NCBI RefSeq assembly: GCF_020092905.1
Contig: NZ_JAGSGB010000002.1
Span: forward strand, 434,001 to 498,000
DNA length: 64,000 nucleotides
Reading direction: 5' to 3'
Source: Pacificimonas aurantium
GTDB lineage: Bacteria > Pseudomonadota > Alphaproteobacteria > Sphingomonadales > Sphingomonadaceae
Below, piece after piece: positions 53,556 through 62,887 of the stretch. How positions within the stretch are numbered: position 1 is the stretch's first letter; the number at the start of each line of letters is the position of its first letter. The translations under genes were made by a program, and so were the position numbers. The notes under the pieces are model-generated. The model made no database searches, was not told the origin of the DNA, and saw only the letters and a list, made by a program, of their open reading frames with translations.

Positions 53556-56305
53556 CGGACAGGAATGCGGAATTCAGCTACTTTCAGAAGAAAGTAGCGG
53601 AAAGCTACAGGGAAGATCTGCAGCAGATGGCGTCCATACCGCGGCACGCCATAGAAGAGATACTTGATGACGATCCGTTCGGGCTGCCTGAAACCGATAT
53701 GGAGGATATCCGCAAGCGGCTCGAATTCAGCTTTTCGGTCCGTCAGGATGCGGGCCACGCCGTCCGCAGCGACTACAAGCCTTGGCTCGGCGATCGCGCC
53801 ATCGACTTCCGCTACTGGAAACGGCTGCGACAGTATTTCATCGACGACGACATCCTGCCGGCGAACGTGGTTTCCCGCCTTCATCAGGTGACCGACGAGG
53901 TGCTCGACTACTGCGGCGATCCCGAGGATTCAGGAACGTGGAAAAGACGTGGCATGGTCATGGGCCATGTCCAGTCGGGCAAGACCACCAACTACGCATC
54001 CCTGATCTGCAAGGCTGCGGACGCGGGCTACAGGATCGTCATCCTTCTGGCCGGTCTGACGAACTCCCTGCGTACTCAGACGCAGGAGCGGATCGACGAG
54101 ACGTTCATCGGCAAGAAGTCCCTTTTCGGTCAGCGAAATCCCGAGAAGATGCCGATCATGATGTATTCGGACGGCGAGCTGAAGTATCCCGCATACGGGA
54201 CGACCCGTGACTCCGATTTCCAGAAGGCGATGGCCAGCCAGTTCGGCGTGTCGCTGGATAATCTCAAGGATCCGATCATCTTCGTTACGAAGAAGAACAA
54301 GGCGATCTTGGAGAACATGCTCGAGTGGATCGAGCAGCAGCGGCAGGGCGGCCAGTTGATCGACGAGCCCCTGCTCCTGATCGACGACGAGGCCGACAAC
54401 GCCTCGGTGAACACGCATGCCGACCCGACCCGGTCCACCGCGATCAACGAGGTGATCCGCAGGATACTCCAGCAGTTCTCGCGTTCCTCCTACGTCGGCT
54501 ACACGGCCACGCCCTTCGCCAACATCTTCATCGATCCCGATTCCGAGGACGAGATGCGCGGCGACGATCTTTTCCCCCGGCATTTCATCAAGGCACTAGA
54601 TCCACCAGGAAACTATGTCGGGGCAACGAGCGTGTTCTCGCCGGAGGGCAGGCTTCGCCAGCAGATGGTCCGCATCGTGGAGGACTATCCTGACATCCTC
54701 CCACTCAAGCACAAGAAGGATCATGTGCTCGAGGAACTGCCGCCCAGTCTGCTCGAAGCGATCCGCGCCTTCGTTCTCGTCAGAGCGATCCGGATTCTGC
54801 GTGGCGACGGCAGTGCGCACTGCACGATGATGATCAACGTGAGCCGCTTCAATGACGTGCAGGAGAAGGTCGAGGGTCTTGTCTTCAAGTATCAGACCAG
54901 GCTCGACAACGCGATCCAGACCAACGCTGGGCTAGGTGACGAAGCCACTGCCGACCCGGACATCGCTGCCCTCGCGCAGACCTTCGCCGCGGAATACTGC
55001 GAAACGGAGTTCAGCTTCACGGACATCCTTGAAGCGCTGTCGGAAGCGTCTCGCTCGATCCGGGTCATCACCGTCAACATGCGAGGCGGCAAGCTGGACT
55101 ACGAGGCCAAAAAGAAAGATGGCCTGCACGTCATCGCGATCGGCGGTCTGGCTCTGTCTCGTGGCCTGACGCTAGAGGGGCTCAGCATCAGCTATCTGCT
55201 GCGCAATTCGGCTGCTTCCGACACCCTAATGCAGATGGCGCGCTGGTTCGGCTACAGGCGCAACTACGAGGATCTGTGCCGCCTCTACATCTGCGAGACT
55301 TCGGTGAGGCATTACGAATATATCGAGGAGACGATCGAGGAGCTGCGCGGCGAGCTCAAGCGCATGGAGATGCGCGAGGAGACGCCCGAGCAGTTCGGTC
55401 TCAAGGTCAGGCGCAGCGAGACCGGAATCCTGATTACCGCAGCCAACAAGATGCGTCACTCGACGAGGGTTCAGCTCGCCGAGACTTTCGCGAACAAGCA
55501 TGTTGAGGGCTTCGCCCTGCTGAATGACGATGCCGTCAATCAGCGAAATCTCGAGGCGACGACGACGTTCATCGAAGAGCTCGGTGAACCGGTTTCTGAA
55601 GATACAGTCACGGATGAGCAGCTCGCAGAAGACGTCGCCAAGCATCTCGTCTGGAAGGACGTGGAAGGGAGAAGGGTTCTCGACCTCCTCACGCGCTTCG
55701 AGTTCCATGCGAACCAGCCTTCTCTCGCCAGGATAGACGGGTCTCATTCGCTGTTCGGCGACTATGTTGAGGATCGACTTGGCGACGAACTTGAGACTTG
55801 GGACGTGATCGTCCCGTTCAATCTTGGCGATCGTCCGTCGACGATCGATGCGGCCACGCTGAGGCGATACGAAAGCCTCCCCATCAGGAAGCGCAACAGC
55901 GGCCGGGTCATTTCCTCGTCCGACGGCATCCCGGCCTATAAGCCCACCGGCAATCGCAATCGCGTTGCCGATCCGGATGATGCCGCAATCCTGCTGACGA
56001 GGCAGCAGAAGGATCTTGCCGAAGCACTCAAGACTGAAGGAACGACCTTAAGGGGGGATCGCGCTTACTGTTCGGTGCGAGAGAGGCCAGTCCTCCTGAT
56101 CCACCTCTTCAAGGTCACGGACCCCGGAAAGGGAATGGAGGATCTCGCCCTCGAGAACACTCCTATCGTGTCCCTCAGCTTCTTGATGCCGGACAGCGAG
56201 AAGCAGACGATCCCGCGGACCTATGAAGTGAACGCGGTCTACCGCAGGCAGCTCGCACTCTTCGGGGCGGAGCAAGACGACGACGAGGAGATGCTCGGTG
56301 CCTGA
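53552..56305 (+). CDS. Z1-domain ATPase/helicase-like protein of the Mza-type operon
   Basis: 917 residues. Walker A GHVQSGKTTNY (about residues 138-148), VILLAGLTNSLRTQTQERID, DDEADNASVNT (Walker B at about 285), SYVGYTATPFAN (motif III-like) and late GGLALSRGLTLEGL with QMARWFGYR, the superfamily-2-like core that defines Z1. The family acts in restriction-like systems. It overlaps the ATPase gene by 4 nt and the nuclease-like gene by 8 nt. Confidence 0.92.
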   Translation: MTDRNAEFSYFQKKVAESYREDLQQMASIPRHAIEEILDDDPFGLPETDMEDIRKRLEFSFSVRQDAGHAVRSDYKPWLGDRAIDFRYWKRLRQYFIDDDILPANVVSRLHQVTDEVLDYCGDPEDSGTWKRRGMVMGHVQSGKTTNYASLICKAADAGYRIVILLAGLTNSLRTQTQERIDETFIGKKSLFGQRNPEKMPIMMYSDGELKYPAYGTTRDSDFQKAMASQFGVSLDNLKDPIIFVTKKNKAILENMLEWIEQQRQGGQLIDEPLLLIDDEADNASVNTHADPTRSTAINEVIRRILQQFSRSSYVGYTATPFANIFIDPDSEDEMRGDDLFPRHFIKALDPPGNYVGATSVFSPEGRLRQQMVRIVEDYPDILPLKHKKDHVLEELPPSLLEAIRAFVLVRAIRILRGDGSAHCTMMINVSRFNDVQEKVEGLVFKYQTRLDNAIQTNAGLGDEATADPDIAALAQTFAAEYCETEFSFTDILEALSEASRSIRVITVNMRGGKLDYEAKKKDGLHVIAIGGLALSRGLTLEGLSISYLLRNSAASDTLMQMARWFGYRRNYEDLCRLYICETSVRHYEYIEETIEELRGELKRMEMREETPEQFGLKVRRSETGILITAANKMRHSTRVQLAETFANKHVEGFALLNDDAVNQRNLEATTTFIEELGEPVSEDTVTDEQLAEDVAKHLVWKDVEGRRVLDLLTRFEFHANQPSLARIDGSHSLFGDYVEDRLGDELETWDVIVPFNLGDRPSTIDAATLRRYESLPIRKRNSGRVISSSDGIPAYKPTGNRNRVADPDDAAILLTRQQKDLAEALKTEGTTLRGDRAYCSVRERPVLLIHLFKVTDPGKGMEDLALENTPIVSLSFLMPDSEKQTIPRTYEVNAVYRRQLALFGAEQDDDEEMLGA

Positions 56306-57284
56306 AGCACGCGACGACTGGGCGGACATCAGTGCCTCGAGTGGCAGCTACACAGAGAGGCGTGCGGACCCCGATCACCCGCTGGATTTCTTTCGCGCGC
56401 GAAGTGATCGTGGCAACTACATCCTGCTCCTGAAGGTCGATGACATGCCGGAAGTCGATAACTTGCCTGCACTTTCGGGCCTCGACTTTCGCCACGTTCG
56501 CCATGAGGATCGCGCCGACGAGCTGGTCCTGGAATTGCGCGATGCGGAGCAGTTCTCGATCTTCCGTGCGCTGGTGTCCGACGTGATGAACGCGACTGCC
56601 GACATGCCGGTCGGACAGAATTCGAGCGGCGCCCTGCGGGTCGTCCATCGCATTCATCGCTGGCAGAGACTACTTAAGCACAGGCGTGAGAAGATACTTT
56701 CTCGTCAGGCGATCATCGGCCTCTTCGGCGAGCTCCACTTCATGCGCCACCGTATCTGGCCACGAATTGGCGCCGCGGCGGCGATCTCATGCTGGCGTGG
56801 CCCCTACGGTGACGAGCAGGATTTCGCGATCCATGGCTGGATCATCGAGACCAAGGCGCAGCTCTCCACTGCCGATCAGGTGCTCAGGATCAGCTCCGAA
56901 GCACAGCTGGACACCGACTCCGGCCCTATCGTGCTCTGCCACCAGTCGTTCGCTTCGAGCCCCTCGGCAAGCGGCGACGACATTTCCCTCAATGGGATGG
57001 TAGATCGCTTGCGAAGCGATCTGGCATCCGAGGCTCCGAGCAGTCTGGACCTGTTCGAGGCCGGTCTGGTGAACGCCGAGTACGACCATCGCCCGGAATA
57101 CGATCAGGAATGCTGGAAGCCGGTGACTCTGAGCATCTTCGAGATCGAGGATGGTTTCCCTCGTCTGGTTCCATCCTCGATGGCATCGGGGATCCGGCGG
57201 GTCAGCTACCAGATAGTGCCGGCCGCCTGCGCCGACTTCCGCCGGGAACCGGGCTGGCTCGACAGGGAGGTGCTGGGTGCCTGA
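56298..57284 (+). CDS. PD-(D/E)XK motif protein (DUF4420) of the Mza-type operon
   Basis: 328 residues. LFGELHFMRHRIWP, then WRGPYGDEQDFAIHGWIIETKAQLS: an upstream Glu, an Asp and ExK in the spacing of PD-(D/E)XK nucleases. The N-terminal part has an Asp-rich VDDMPEVDN stretch. GTG start in the string GGTGCCTGA, which also holds the stop of the Z1 gene. It is a likely effector nuclease; cleavage is inferred from motif and family. Confidence 0.88.
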   Translation: MPEARDDWADISASSGSYTERRADPDHPLDFFRARSDRGNYILLLKVDDMPEVDNLPALSGLDFRHVRHEDRADELVLELRDAEQFSIFRALVSDVMNATADMPVGQNSSGALRVVHRIHRWQRLLKHRREKILSRQAIIGLFGELHFMRHRIWPRIGAAAAISCWRGPYGDEQDFAIHGWIIETKAQLSTADQVLRISSEAQLDTDSGPIVLCHQSFASSPSASGDDISLNGMVDRLRSDLASEAPSSLDLFEAGLVNAEYDHRPEYDQECWKPVTLSIFEIEDGFPRLVPSSMASGIRRVSYQIVPAACADFRREPGWLDREVLGA

Positions 57285-59376
57285 GGAAAGTTCGATCGAG
57301 GACGATTACCGCGAGTTCCGTGAGGAGCTTCTCCGGGACGCCGAATTTTCCGGCGAGCCGCAGCGCGCGGCCTTCTTCCAGATGTTCGCGGAACTTGCCG
57401 CCGACAACGGGGATACCGCCGATCTCACCTACGCGCCGGTGTTCCGCGAGGGTGCCCGAGGATATCAGGTGGACGGCTATGCCTGGGATGCGGAGCGCGG
57501 AGAGCTGCATGTCGCGATCTCCGACTACCATGCGGACGAGAACCTGCAGACGATCAACATGGACCGTCCCAAGCAGCTGTTCGGCCGCGTGCGCCGTTTC
57601 TTTCAGCATTCGGCAGGAGAAGATTTCATCGACTCGCTTGAGGAAACGAGTCCTGCGTTTGAGCTTGCCAATCTGGTCAACCAGGCTGGCAGCCAGATAA
57701 AGCGGATCCGGTGCGTGATCTTCAGCAACGCACGGCTTTCCACGCGCAAGAAGACGCTGGAAGCCGAAGAGGTGATCGGCGCGAAGATGACGCTGAACAT
57801 CATCGACTTCGTACGCTACCTCGACATCGCCAGCGCGCGCGGTGGAACCGAGCCGATCGAGCTGGAGGTCCGCGAACTCAACGAAGGGCTGCTCCCCTGC
57901 CTAGATGCCCACGATCCCGGGTCCGACACCCAGTCCTATCTCGTTGTCATGCCGGGAGAGCTGCTTGCTCGCATGTACGGGCTTTATGGCGCGAGGCTCA
58001 TGGAGCAGAATGTCCGCACCTTCCTTCAGGCGAGAACGAAGACTAACAAGGGGATCATTCACACCGCATCCGACCAGCCGGAGCGCTTCTTCGCTTACAA
58101 CAACGGCATCACGGCGACTGCCAACGGTCTCGTGATTGAGAAGGATGAGGACGGTCGGCCCGGCATCTCGCAGATCCGGAACCTGCAGATCGTGAATGGC
58201 GGACAGACGACAGCATCGCTGCTCTACGCCGGCGATCGTGGGTCGGCGGACCTGTCCAAGATCTTCGTCCAGATGAAGCTGACGGTGATCGATCCGGATC
58301 AGGTGGACACAGTCGTCCCGCTGATCTCGCGTTTCGCGAACACCCAGAACAAGGTCAGCGAAGCCGACTTCTTCTCTAACCACGAATTCCATGTGGAGAT
58401 GCAGAAGATCTCGCGCAGGCTGGCCGCGCCGGCGGCGGCAGGAAGGCTCGCGACGACCAAGTGGTTCTACGAGCGGGCGCGAGGGCAGTATCGAACGGAG
58501 TGCGGCCTTCGCACAACCGCCGAGAAGCGGCGCTTCCAGATCGAGTATCCTCGCAATCAGGTCATCCAGAAGACCGACCTCGCGAAGTATCAGATGTCGT
58601 TCCGGCCTGCCCCGCATGTCGTCAGCACGGGCGCGCAGAAATGCTTTCTCGAGTTCGCGAAGGAGATAGATCAGCAGTGGCAGACCTCGCGCACGACTTT
58701 CAACGATGCATTCTTCAGGGAGATGGTCGCCAAGGCGATAATCTTCCGCTGGGTCGACAAGCACGTGGGAACGTCGGACTGGTATAAAGAGGACCGCGGC
58801 TACAAGGCGAACATCGTGACCTACACGATCGGCTGGCTCGTCGATCATCTCTCCCGGGAGGGCCGCAAGCTGGATTTCGATATGGTGTGGAAGGAACAGG
58901 ACGTGCCCGAAGAGCTTCAGGTCGCCTTCACCGATCTTGCACCGCAGGTGGCCGGAGTAGTGAAGTCACCGCCACCGAGCATCTCGAACATCAGCGAGTA
59001 TGCCAAGAAGGAGATTTGCTGGAAGGCCTTGTGCGAAGGCGAATTCGATTTCACCGGAAACCTCAAGGCTTCCACTATTGGCATGGAGGAGGTCCGGCAG
59101 CGGAAGAAGGACAATCGTTCGGAAGGGGAGATCGATATCGAGATCGGCTTCGACACTTTCGTGCTCGAGAACGTGAACAGGATCTGCGAACTGGAGGATT
59201 TCGCCAAGCGGAAGAGGATCATGACGCCGAGCGCCGCTTCCGCGATCCGCAAGCTGAGGAGCGGGAGGATCGATCTGGCACGAAGCGACAAGAAAGGCCT
59301 GAAGCAGCTCCTAGGCAAGCTGGATGAGTTCAGCGCAGGACCTCGCGCATGGGCGCGCGAGAAGGAGCGCGTCTGA
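57277..59376 (+). CDS. AIPR-family protein of the Mza-type operon
   Basis: 699 residues. AIPR (abortive infection phage resistance) signature: VRTFLQARTKTNKGI, FFAYNNGITATA, and IRNLQIVNGGQTTASLLYAG near residues 295-315, with RFANTQNKVSEADFFSN afterwards. The N-terminal domain (ISDYHADENLQTINM) is the usual restriction-endonuclease-like part. GTG start inside a second copy of GGTGCCTGA at the junction. Last gene of the plus-strand operon. Confidence 0.92.
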   Translation: MPEESSIEDDYREFREELLRDAEFSGEPQRAAFFQMFAELAADNGDTADLTYAPVFREGARGYQVDGYAWDAERGELHVAISDYHADENLQTINMDRPKQLFGRVRRFFQHSAGEDFIDSLEETSPAFELANLVNQAGSQIKRIRCVIFSNARLSTRKKTLEAEEVIGAKMTLNIIDFVRYLDIASARGGTEPIELEVRELNEGLLPCLDAHDPGSDTQSYLVVMPGELLARMYGLYGARLMEQNVRTFLQARTKTNKGIIHTASDQPERFFAYNNGITATANGLVIEKDEDGRPGISQIRNLQIVNGGQTTASLLYAGDRGSADLSKIFVQMKLTVIDPDQVDTVVPLISRFANTQNKVSEADFFSNHEFHVEMQKISRRLAAPAAAGRLATTKWFYERARGQYRTECGLRTTAEKRRFQIEYPRNQVIQKTDLAKYQMSFRPAPHVVSTGAQKCFLEFAKEIDQQWQTSRTTFNDAFFREMVAKAIIFRWVDKHVGTSDWYKEDRGYKANIVTYTIGWLVDHLSREGRKLDFDMVWKEQDVPEELQVAFTDLAPQVAGVVKSPPPSISNISEYAKKEICWKALCEGEFDFTGNLKASTIGMEEVRQRKKDNRSEGEIDIEIGFDTFVLENVNRICELEDFAKRKRIMTPSAASAIRKLRSGRIDLARSDKKGLKQLLGKLDEFSAGPRAWAREKERV

Positions 59377-59425
59377 CCACCGCGTTAGCTCTTCGAACGT
59401 CCGGCTTTCCCGACGGTCGCGGTAT

Positions 59426-60946
59426 TCAGTCGAGCGCGCCGAGCAGCTTGGCTAAGACCTCTGCTATCTGGCGGGCCAGCAACGGAGGGACGGCGTTGCC
59501 GACTTGGACGTATTGCTGTGTCCTGTTCCCTTCGAAGAAGTAGTTGTCCGGGAAGGTCTGCAGTCTCGCCGCCTCGCGGACAGTCAGGCTTCGACACTGC
59601 TGCGGGTCGGGATGGATGAAATAGTGGCCGTCCTTGGATATGTGACTGGTTACCGTGGTCGCCGGACGATCCCAGCTCTGCACCCTGAAGCGGTCGGCGA
59701 ACTTGCCGCTGTCCCAGTTCCGGTGCGCAGGAGCAAGGTCGGCGGGAAACTCGTTCGCCTTTGGGGAACGTCCCTCGACCTCCGCAAATGCGGAGGCAAA
59801 GGCATACCGTGCAAGATCACTCTCCATGTGACCGCGGCTCTCGTGGTTCGGCATGCCGATCAGTCGCCCGTCCGCCGTCCAAGACCCCAGTCCGTTGTCG
59901 CGGATCGAAGTCACTGCGAAACTCGAGCGTGGCGGAACCTCGTGGCGATCACGGTGCTGCTTCGCGACCGCTCGCAGCCGTCTGGCGACCTTCTCGCGAC
60001 CAGCACGGGTGCAGGCGACGGCGGCAAGGTCCGCGGCGCGGATCGCGGCGGTTCTCCAGCCTTCGGCGGAATCGCCGCCCCTGCTGAGGCCACTCCGTAG
60101 TCCGGGCATGTCCGCCAGCGTGTCGCGAACCGTGGCCGTGCGGCCGGAGGGAACCAAGAGATGGCCGTCTCCCGGCAGGGCCGGCAGCCATGCGGCGATA
60201 TCCCTGCGAAGCCCCACGAGTATCACCCTGTGCCTGCATTGCGGGACGCCGAAGTCCTCGCATCTGATTAGGTTGCCCGAATGCAGACCGCGTGTCTTGT
60301 CCACGAGCGGAAGAAGGACGTAACCACCACCATCGCCTCCCGCAGCCCGGAGGTCCGTCAGCACCTTGTCGATGATGCTCTCGCCGCCGACCTTTGCGGA
60401 CAGCATCCCTTTAACGTTCTCCATGACGAACGCGGCAGGTCGGAGCCTCTCGAGGATCCGGATGTATTCCCGATAGAGGAAGTGGCGGTGGTCCTTCTCG
60501 GCCTCGTAGTCCGCTATCCCGCGATTTCTCGCGCGCCCGACGAGGGAGTATGCCTGACAGGGGGGTCCACCTATCACCACGAACTCGGCATCGCCCTCCG
60601 CGGTCAGTTCGCCGAGGCGCGCGTCGATCAACGTTTTCGCGTCGGGCGTCCCGAGCTCCAGCATCCTCGTTTCCAGAACGGCGGATTCCCATTCGGCGGG
60701 ATGCGCCGCGATCAGTTCTTCCTTGCTCGTCTCACCGGCGATGTATTCGTAGTATTCGCTTGGCGCGTCCTCGAACTGCCTGAAGAACGCCCTCAGGCGC
60801 AGCGTCGCGAATGCGGAGGCTTCCCTTTCCACGGAGATGGAGATCGGGAAGATCCTCGAACCGTCCTTATGACGCATCGTCGAGAAGCCCTCGGCCAAGC
60901 CGCCCGGTCCCGCGAACAGGTCGACTGTCTTGAACTTCGGCTTCAT
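59426..60946 (-). CDS. dcm: DNA (cytosine-5-)-methyltransferase
   Basis: 506 residues from the ATG at 60946 (an in-frame TTG 11 codons upstream is possible). C5-methylase motifs in order: I DLFAGPGGLAEGF, IV GGPPCQAYSLVGRARN, VI FVMENVKGML, VIII QCRHRVILVG, and X VQVGNAVPPLLARQIA. The roughly 100-residue insert between motifs I and IV is longer than in E. coli Dcm. The target sequence is unknown. It converges on the AIPR gene and is divergent from vsr; it may protect host DNA from the Mza-type system or modify it for recognition. Confidence 0.93.
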   Translation of the reverse strand: MKPKFKTVDLFAGPGGLAEGFSTMRHKDGSRIFPISISVEREASAFATLRLRAFFRQFEDAPSEYYEYIAGETSKEELIAAHPAEWESAVLETRMLELGTPDAKTLIDARLGELTAEGDAEFVVIGGPPCQAYSLVGRARNRGIADYEAEKDHRHFLYREYIRILERLRPAAFVMENVKGMLSAKVGGESIIDKVLTDLRAAGGDGGGYVLLPLVDKTRGLHSGNLIRCEDFGVPQCRHRVILVGLRRDIAAWLPALPGDGHLLVPSGRTATVRDTLADMPGLRSGLSRGGDSAEGWRTAAIRAADLAAVACTRAGREKVARRLRAVAKQHRDRHEVPPRSSFAVTSIRDNGLGSWTADGRLIGMPNHESRGHMESDLARYAFASAFAEVEGRSPKANEFPADLAPAHRNWDSGKFADRFRVQSWDRPATTVTSHISKDGHYFIHPDPQQCRSLTVREAARLQTFPDNYFFEGNRTQQYVQVGNAVPPLLARQIAEVLAKLLGALD

Positions 60947-61014
60947 CGAGGCGATCTGTTCTTCATGAAGCCCGATCAATACCAGGTTGGCGAGTTATCG
61001 CCAGGGAAGATCTC

Positions 61015-61452
61015 GTGGCGGACATAGTGGATGCTGCCAGCCGGTCGAGGATGATGGCCAGCATCCGCGGAAAGGACACGAAGCCGGAATTGACCCTGCG
61101 GCGGGCACTGCACCGAAGGGGACTTCGATACCGGCTACATTGGAAAAAGCTTCCAGGCCGCCCCGACCTCGTTTTTCCCCGATTCAGGGCCGCGCTCTTC
61201 GTTCACGGGTGCTTCTGGCATCAGCATGAGGGATGTCGTTTCGCCACCACGCCTGCCACGAGGACCGAGTTCTGGCAGGCGAAGTTCGATGCCAACGTTG
61301 AAAGGGACCGCAGGAACCAGTGCGATCTCGCTAACAGCGGATGGAAAGTGGGTGTCGTCTGGGAGTGCTCGATCAGGAAGCGGGGGGGTGAGGCGATCGC
61401 GAGCGAAGTGAACGCATGGCTGCCTAGCGACGAAAAGAATTTCGAGATTTGA
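61015..61452 (+). CDS. vsr: Very short patch repair endonuclease Vsr
   Basis: Nicks at T:G mismatches created by deamination of methylcytosine. 145 residues: VDAASRSRMMASIRGKDTKPEL, LPGRPDLVFPRFRAALFVHGCFWHQHEGC (catalytic Asp and zinc ligands), KVGVVWEC. GTG start, with no ATG before residue 13. The divergent dcm neighbour gives the functional pair. Confidence 0.93.
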   Translation: MADIVDAASRSRMMASIRGKDTKPELTLRRALHRRGLRYRLHWKKLPGRPDLVFPRFRAALFVHGCFWHQHEGCRFATTPATRTEFWQAKFDANVERDRRNQCDLANSGWKVGVVWECSIRKRGGEAIASEVNAWLPSDEKNFEI

Positions 61453-61660
61453 AACGACGTCAACCACTACGGCTGGATCGGACCTGAGCTTGGCCTTAAA
61501 AAGGTCGTCGCAGCAACGTGGCGGCTGCTAACGCCATTTCGGACCAAGACCAGACAGTCCGTTCCCGGCCCCACAAGCGACCTCCCTAGGCCTTATCATC
61601 AATCGCCCGGAGGACGGTTGGCATGCGACGGTTGACGTTCTCACTGCCCGGATTCAAAGG

Positions 61661-61692
61661 TGGTCCAAGGCGCTACAAACGGGTGGTACAAA
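61661..61692 (+). repeat. Right TGGTACAAA-type repeats
   Basis: TGGTCCAAG (61661), CGCTACAAA (61671) and TGGTACAAA (61684) in the same orientation as the pair at 45513-45534; the last two have the same 13-nt spacing. GGTGGTACAAAG is identical at both ends. Confidence 0.45.
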
Positions 61693-61753
61693 GCCACCGT
61701 TTGCGCTGACAGAGGATGGCAGTTTTCTGCGGTTTTCAAAGTGCAGCGACCCC

Positions 61754-61770
61754 TCCCGTAGGGGTCACCA
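61754..61770 (+). repeat. attR: second copy of the tRNA-Glu 3' end
   Basis: TCCCGTAGGGGTCACCA, identical to 45432-45448 and in the same orientation, with no tRNA body in front. It marks the right end of the island. Confidence 0.9.
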
Positions 61771-61984
61771 GCCGCTCTCGCGAAAACCTTGCGATCCCGG
61801 GTTTTCGCCACGCTTGCTGCGGCGTACCGGCTCTAGAGATTCCTGAATGTCAGCGACCGGCGCACGCTGATCGAGGCGTGCCGGCGCTGCTTCGCCCCCC
61901 TGTTCACAATCGAGGGACGTCCGCGCGAGCCGGCCAGGAGAGCGGCCGGCACTACCGCCCTCCCCGCCATGCTGGCGAACCGTA

Positions 61985-62746
61985 TTACTTCCCCGTCCAG
62001 TTCGGCTTGCGCTTCTCTGCGAACGCAGCCGCGCCCTCGCGCGCGTCCTGGGACGTAAAGACGGGAGCCATCAGCTTACCCTGCCGCTTCCAGCGCTCCT
62101 CCATCGGCCAGCCACGCGATTCGTCGATGATCTGCTTCGAGACCTGCACCGCGAGCGGGCCATTCTCGTTGATCTTCGCTGCGAGCGCCTTTGCGGCCTC
62201 CAGCGCAGGGCCGTCCGTCACCTGATTGATCAGACCGATTTCGTAGGCGCGGGCGGCGTCGATGAAATCGCCGGTCAGCGCCAGCTCCATGGCGATCCGC
62301 TGGGGGACCTGGTCGGGCAGCCGAATGAGGCCGCCGGCGCCGGCCACAAGGCCGCGCTTCACTTCGGGAATGCCGAACTTCGCGCCCGCATTGGCGACGA
62401 TCAGGTCGCAGGAGATCATCAGTTCGAGACCGCCGGCAAGCGCATAGCCTTCGACCGCGGCGATCAGCGGCTTTTTCGGCGGCGCTTCGCAAAGACCGCC
62501 GAAGCCGCGCCCGGGGACGGACGGCGTCTCGCCCTTGAGGAAGCCCTTGAGGTCCATGCCCGAGCAGAAGGTGCCGCCGGCCCCGGTCAGAATGGCGACG
62601 CGCAGCGAATCGTCGCTGTCGAGGCGGTCGAGCGCGGCGGCAATGCCTTCCGACGCCGCCTTGGTCATGGCGTTCTTGGCGTCCGGACGGTTGATGGTGA
62701 TGGTAAGGATGCCGTCATCTTCGACGGTGAGGATTTCCTCGCTCAT
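61985..62746 (-). CDS. Crotonase-family enoyl-CoA hydratase/isomerase
   Basis: 253 residues. TITINRPDAKNAMTKA, the oxyanion-hole segments ILTGAGGTFCSGMDLKGF and AAVEGYALAGGLELMISCDLIVA, then FGIPEVKRGLVAGAGGLIRL. The hydratase catalytic Glu position reads PEVKRGLVAGAGG, in which the second Glu is replaced by Gly/Ala, so it may not be a simple hydratase. Single gene, next to the island end. Confidence 0.88.
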   Translation of the reverse strand: MSEEILTVEDDGILTITINRPDAKNAMTKAASEGIAAALDRLDSDDSLRVAILTGAGGTFCSGMDLKGFLKGETPSVPGRGFGGLCEAPPKKPLIAAVEGYALAGGLELMISCDLIVANAGAKFGIPEVKRGLVAGAGGLIRLPDQVPQRIAMELALTGDFIDAARAYEIGLINQVTDGPALEAAKALAAKINENGPLAVQVSKQIIDESRGWPMEERWKRQGKLMAPVFTSQDAREGAAAFAEKRKPNWTGK

Positions 62747-62887
62747 GGATCGCTCCCTGTCATTGTCGGGCCGCAGCCCCGTTGTTGGAGCGCGGACCCT
62801 ACAGGATCGAAGCGGCGCGTAAGCCTCGCGGAATGGGCAAGGTATCGGCGAGCCTCCGCCCGCAGGCCGGGTGACGGCTCCGACCGG

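Larger units (their letters stand above)
45432..61770. mobile_element. Integrative genomic island in tRNA-Glu (about 16.3 kb) with defence cargo
   Basis: Bounded by 17-bp direct repeats equal to the tRNA-Glu 3' end (45432-45448 and 61754-61770). A tyrosine integrase is next to the left end, as is usual for tRNA islands. Base composition around the integrase is visibly less GC-rich than the flanking chromosome. Cargo: PLD-like, QxK nuclease-like and HEPN-like proteins, a Mza-type operon, Dcm and Vsr. No conjugation, replication or structural phage genes are seen. Confidence 0.88.
61453..61984. other. Right end of the island and chromosomal junction, no gene supported
   Basis: 532 nt without a convincing gene. 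It holds the TGGTACAAA-type repeats, the 17-bp right repeat, and beyond it a perfect 9-bp inverted repeat (GCGAAAACC at 61780-61788, GGTTTTCGC at 61800-61808). The latter may be the original downstream hairpin of tRNA-Glu before insertion. Confidence 0.6.

Noticed and set aside
60947-60979. TTG start for the cytosine methyltransferase 11 codons upstream
   Set aside because: No clear ribosome-binding site before it, and family sequence begins around KFKTVDLFAG; kept only as an alternative.
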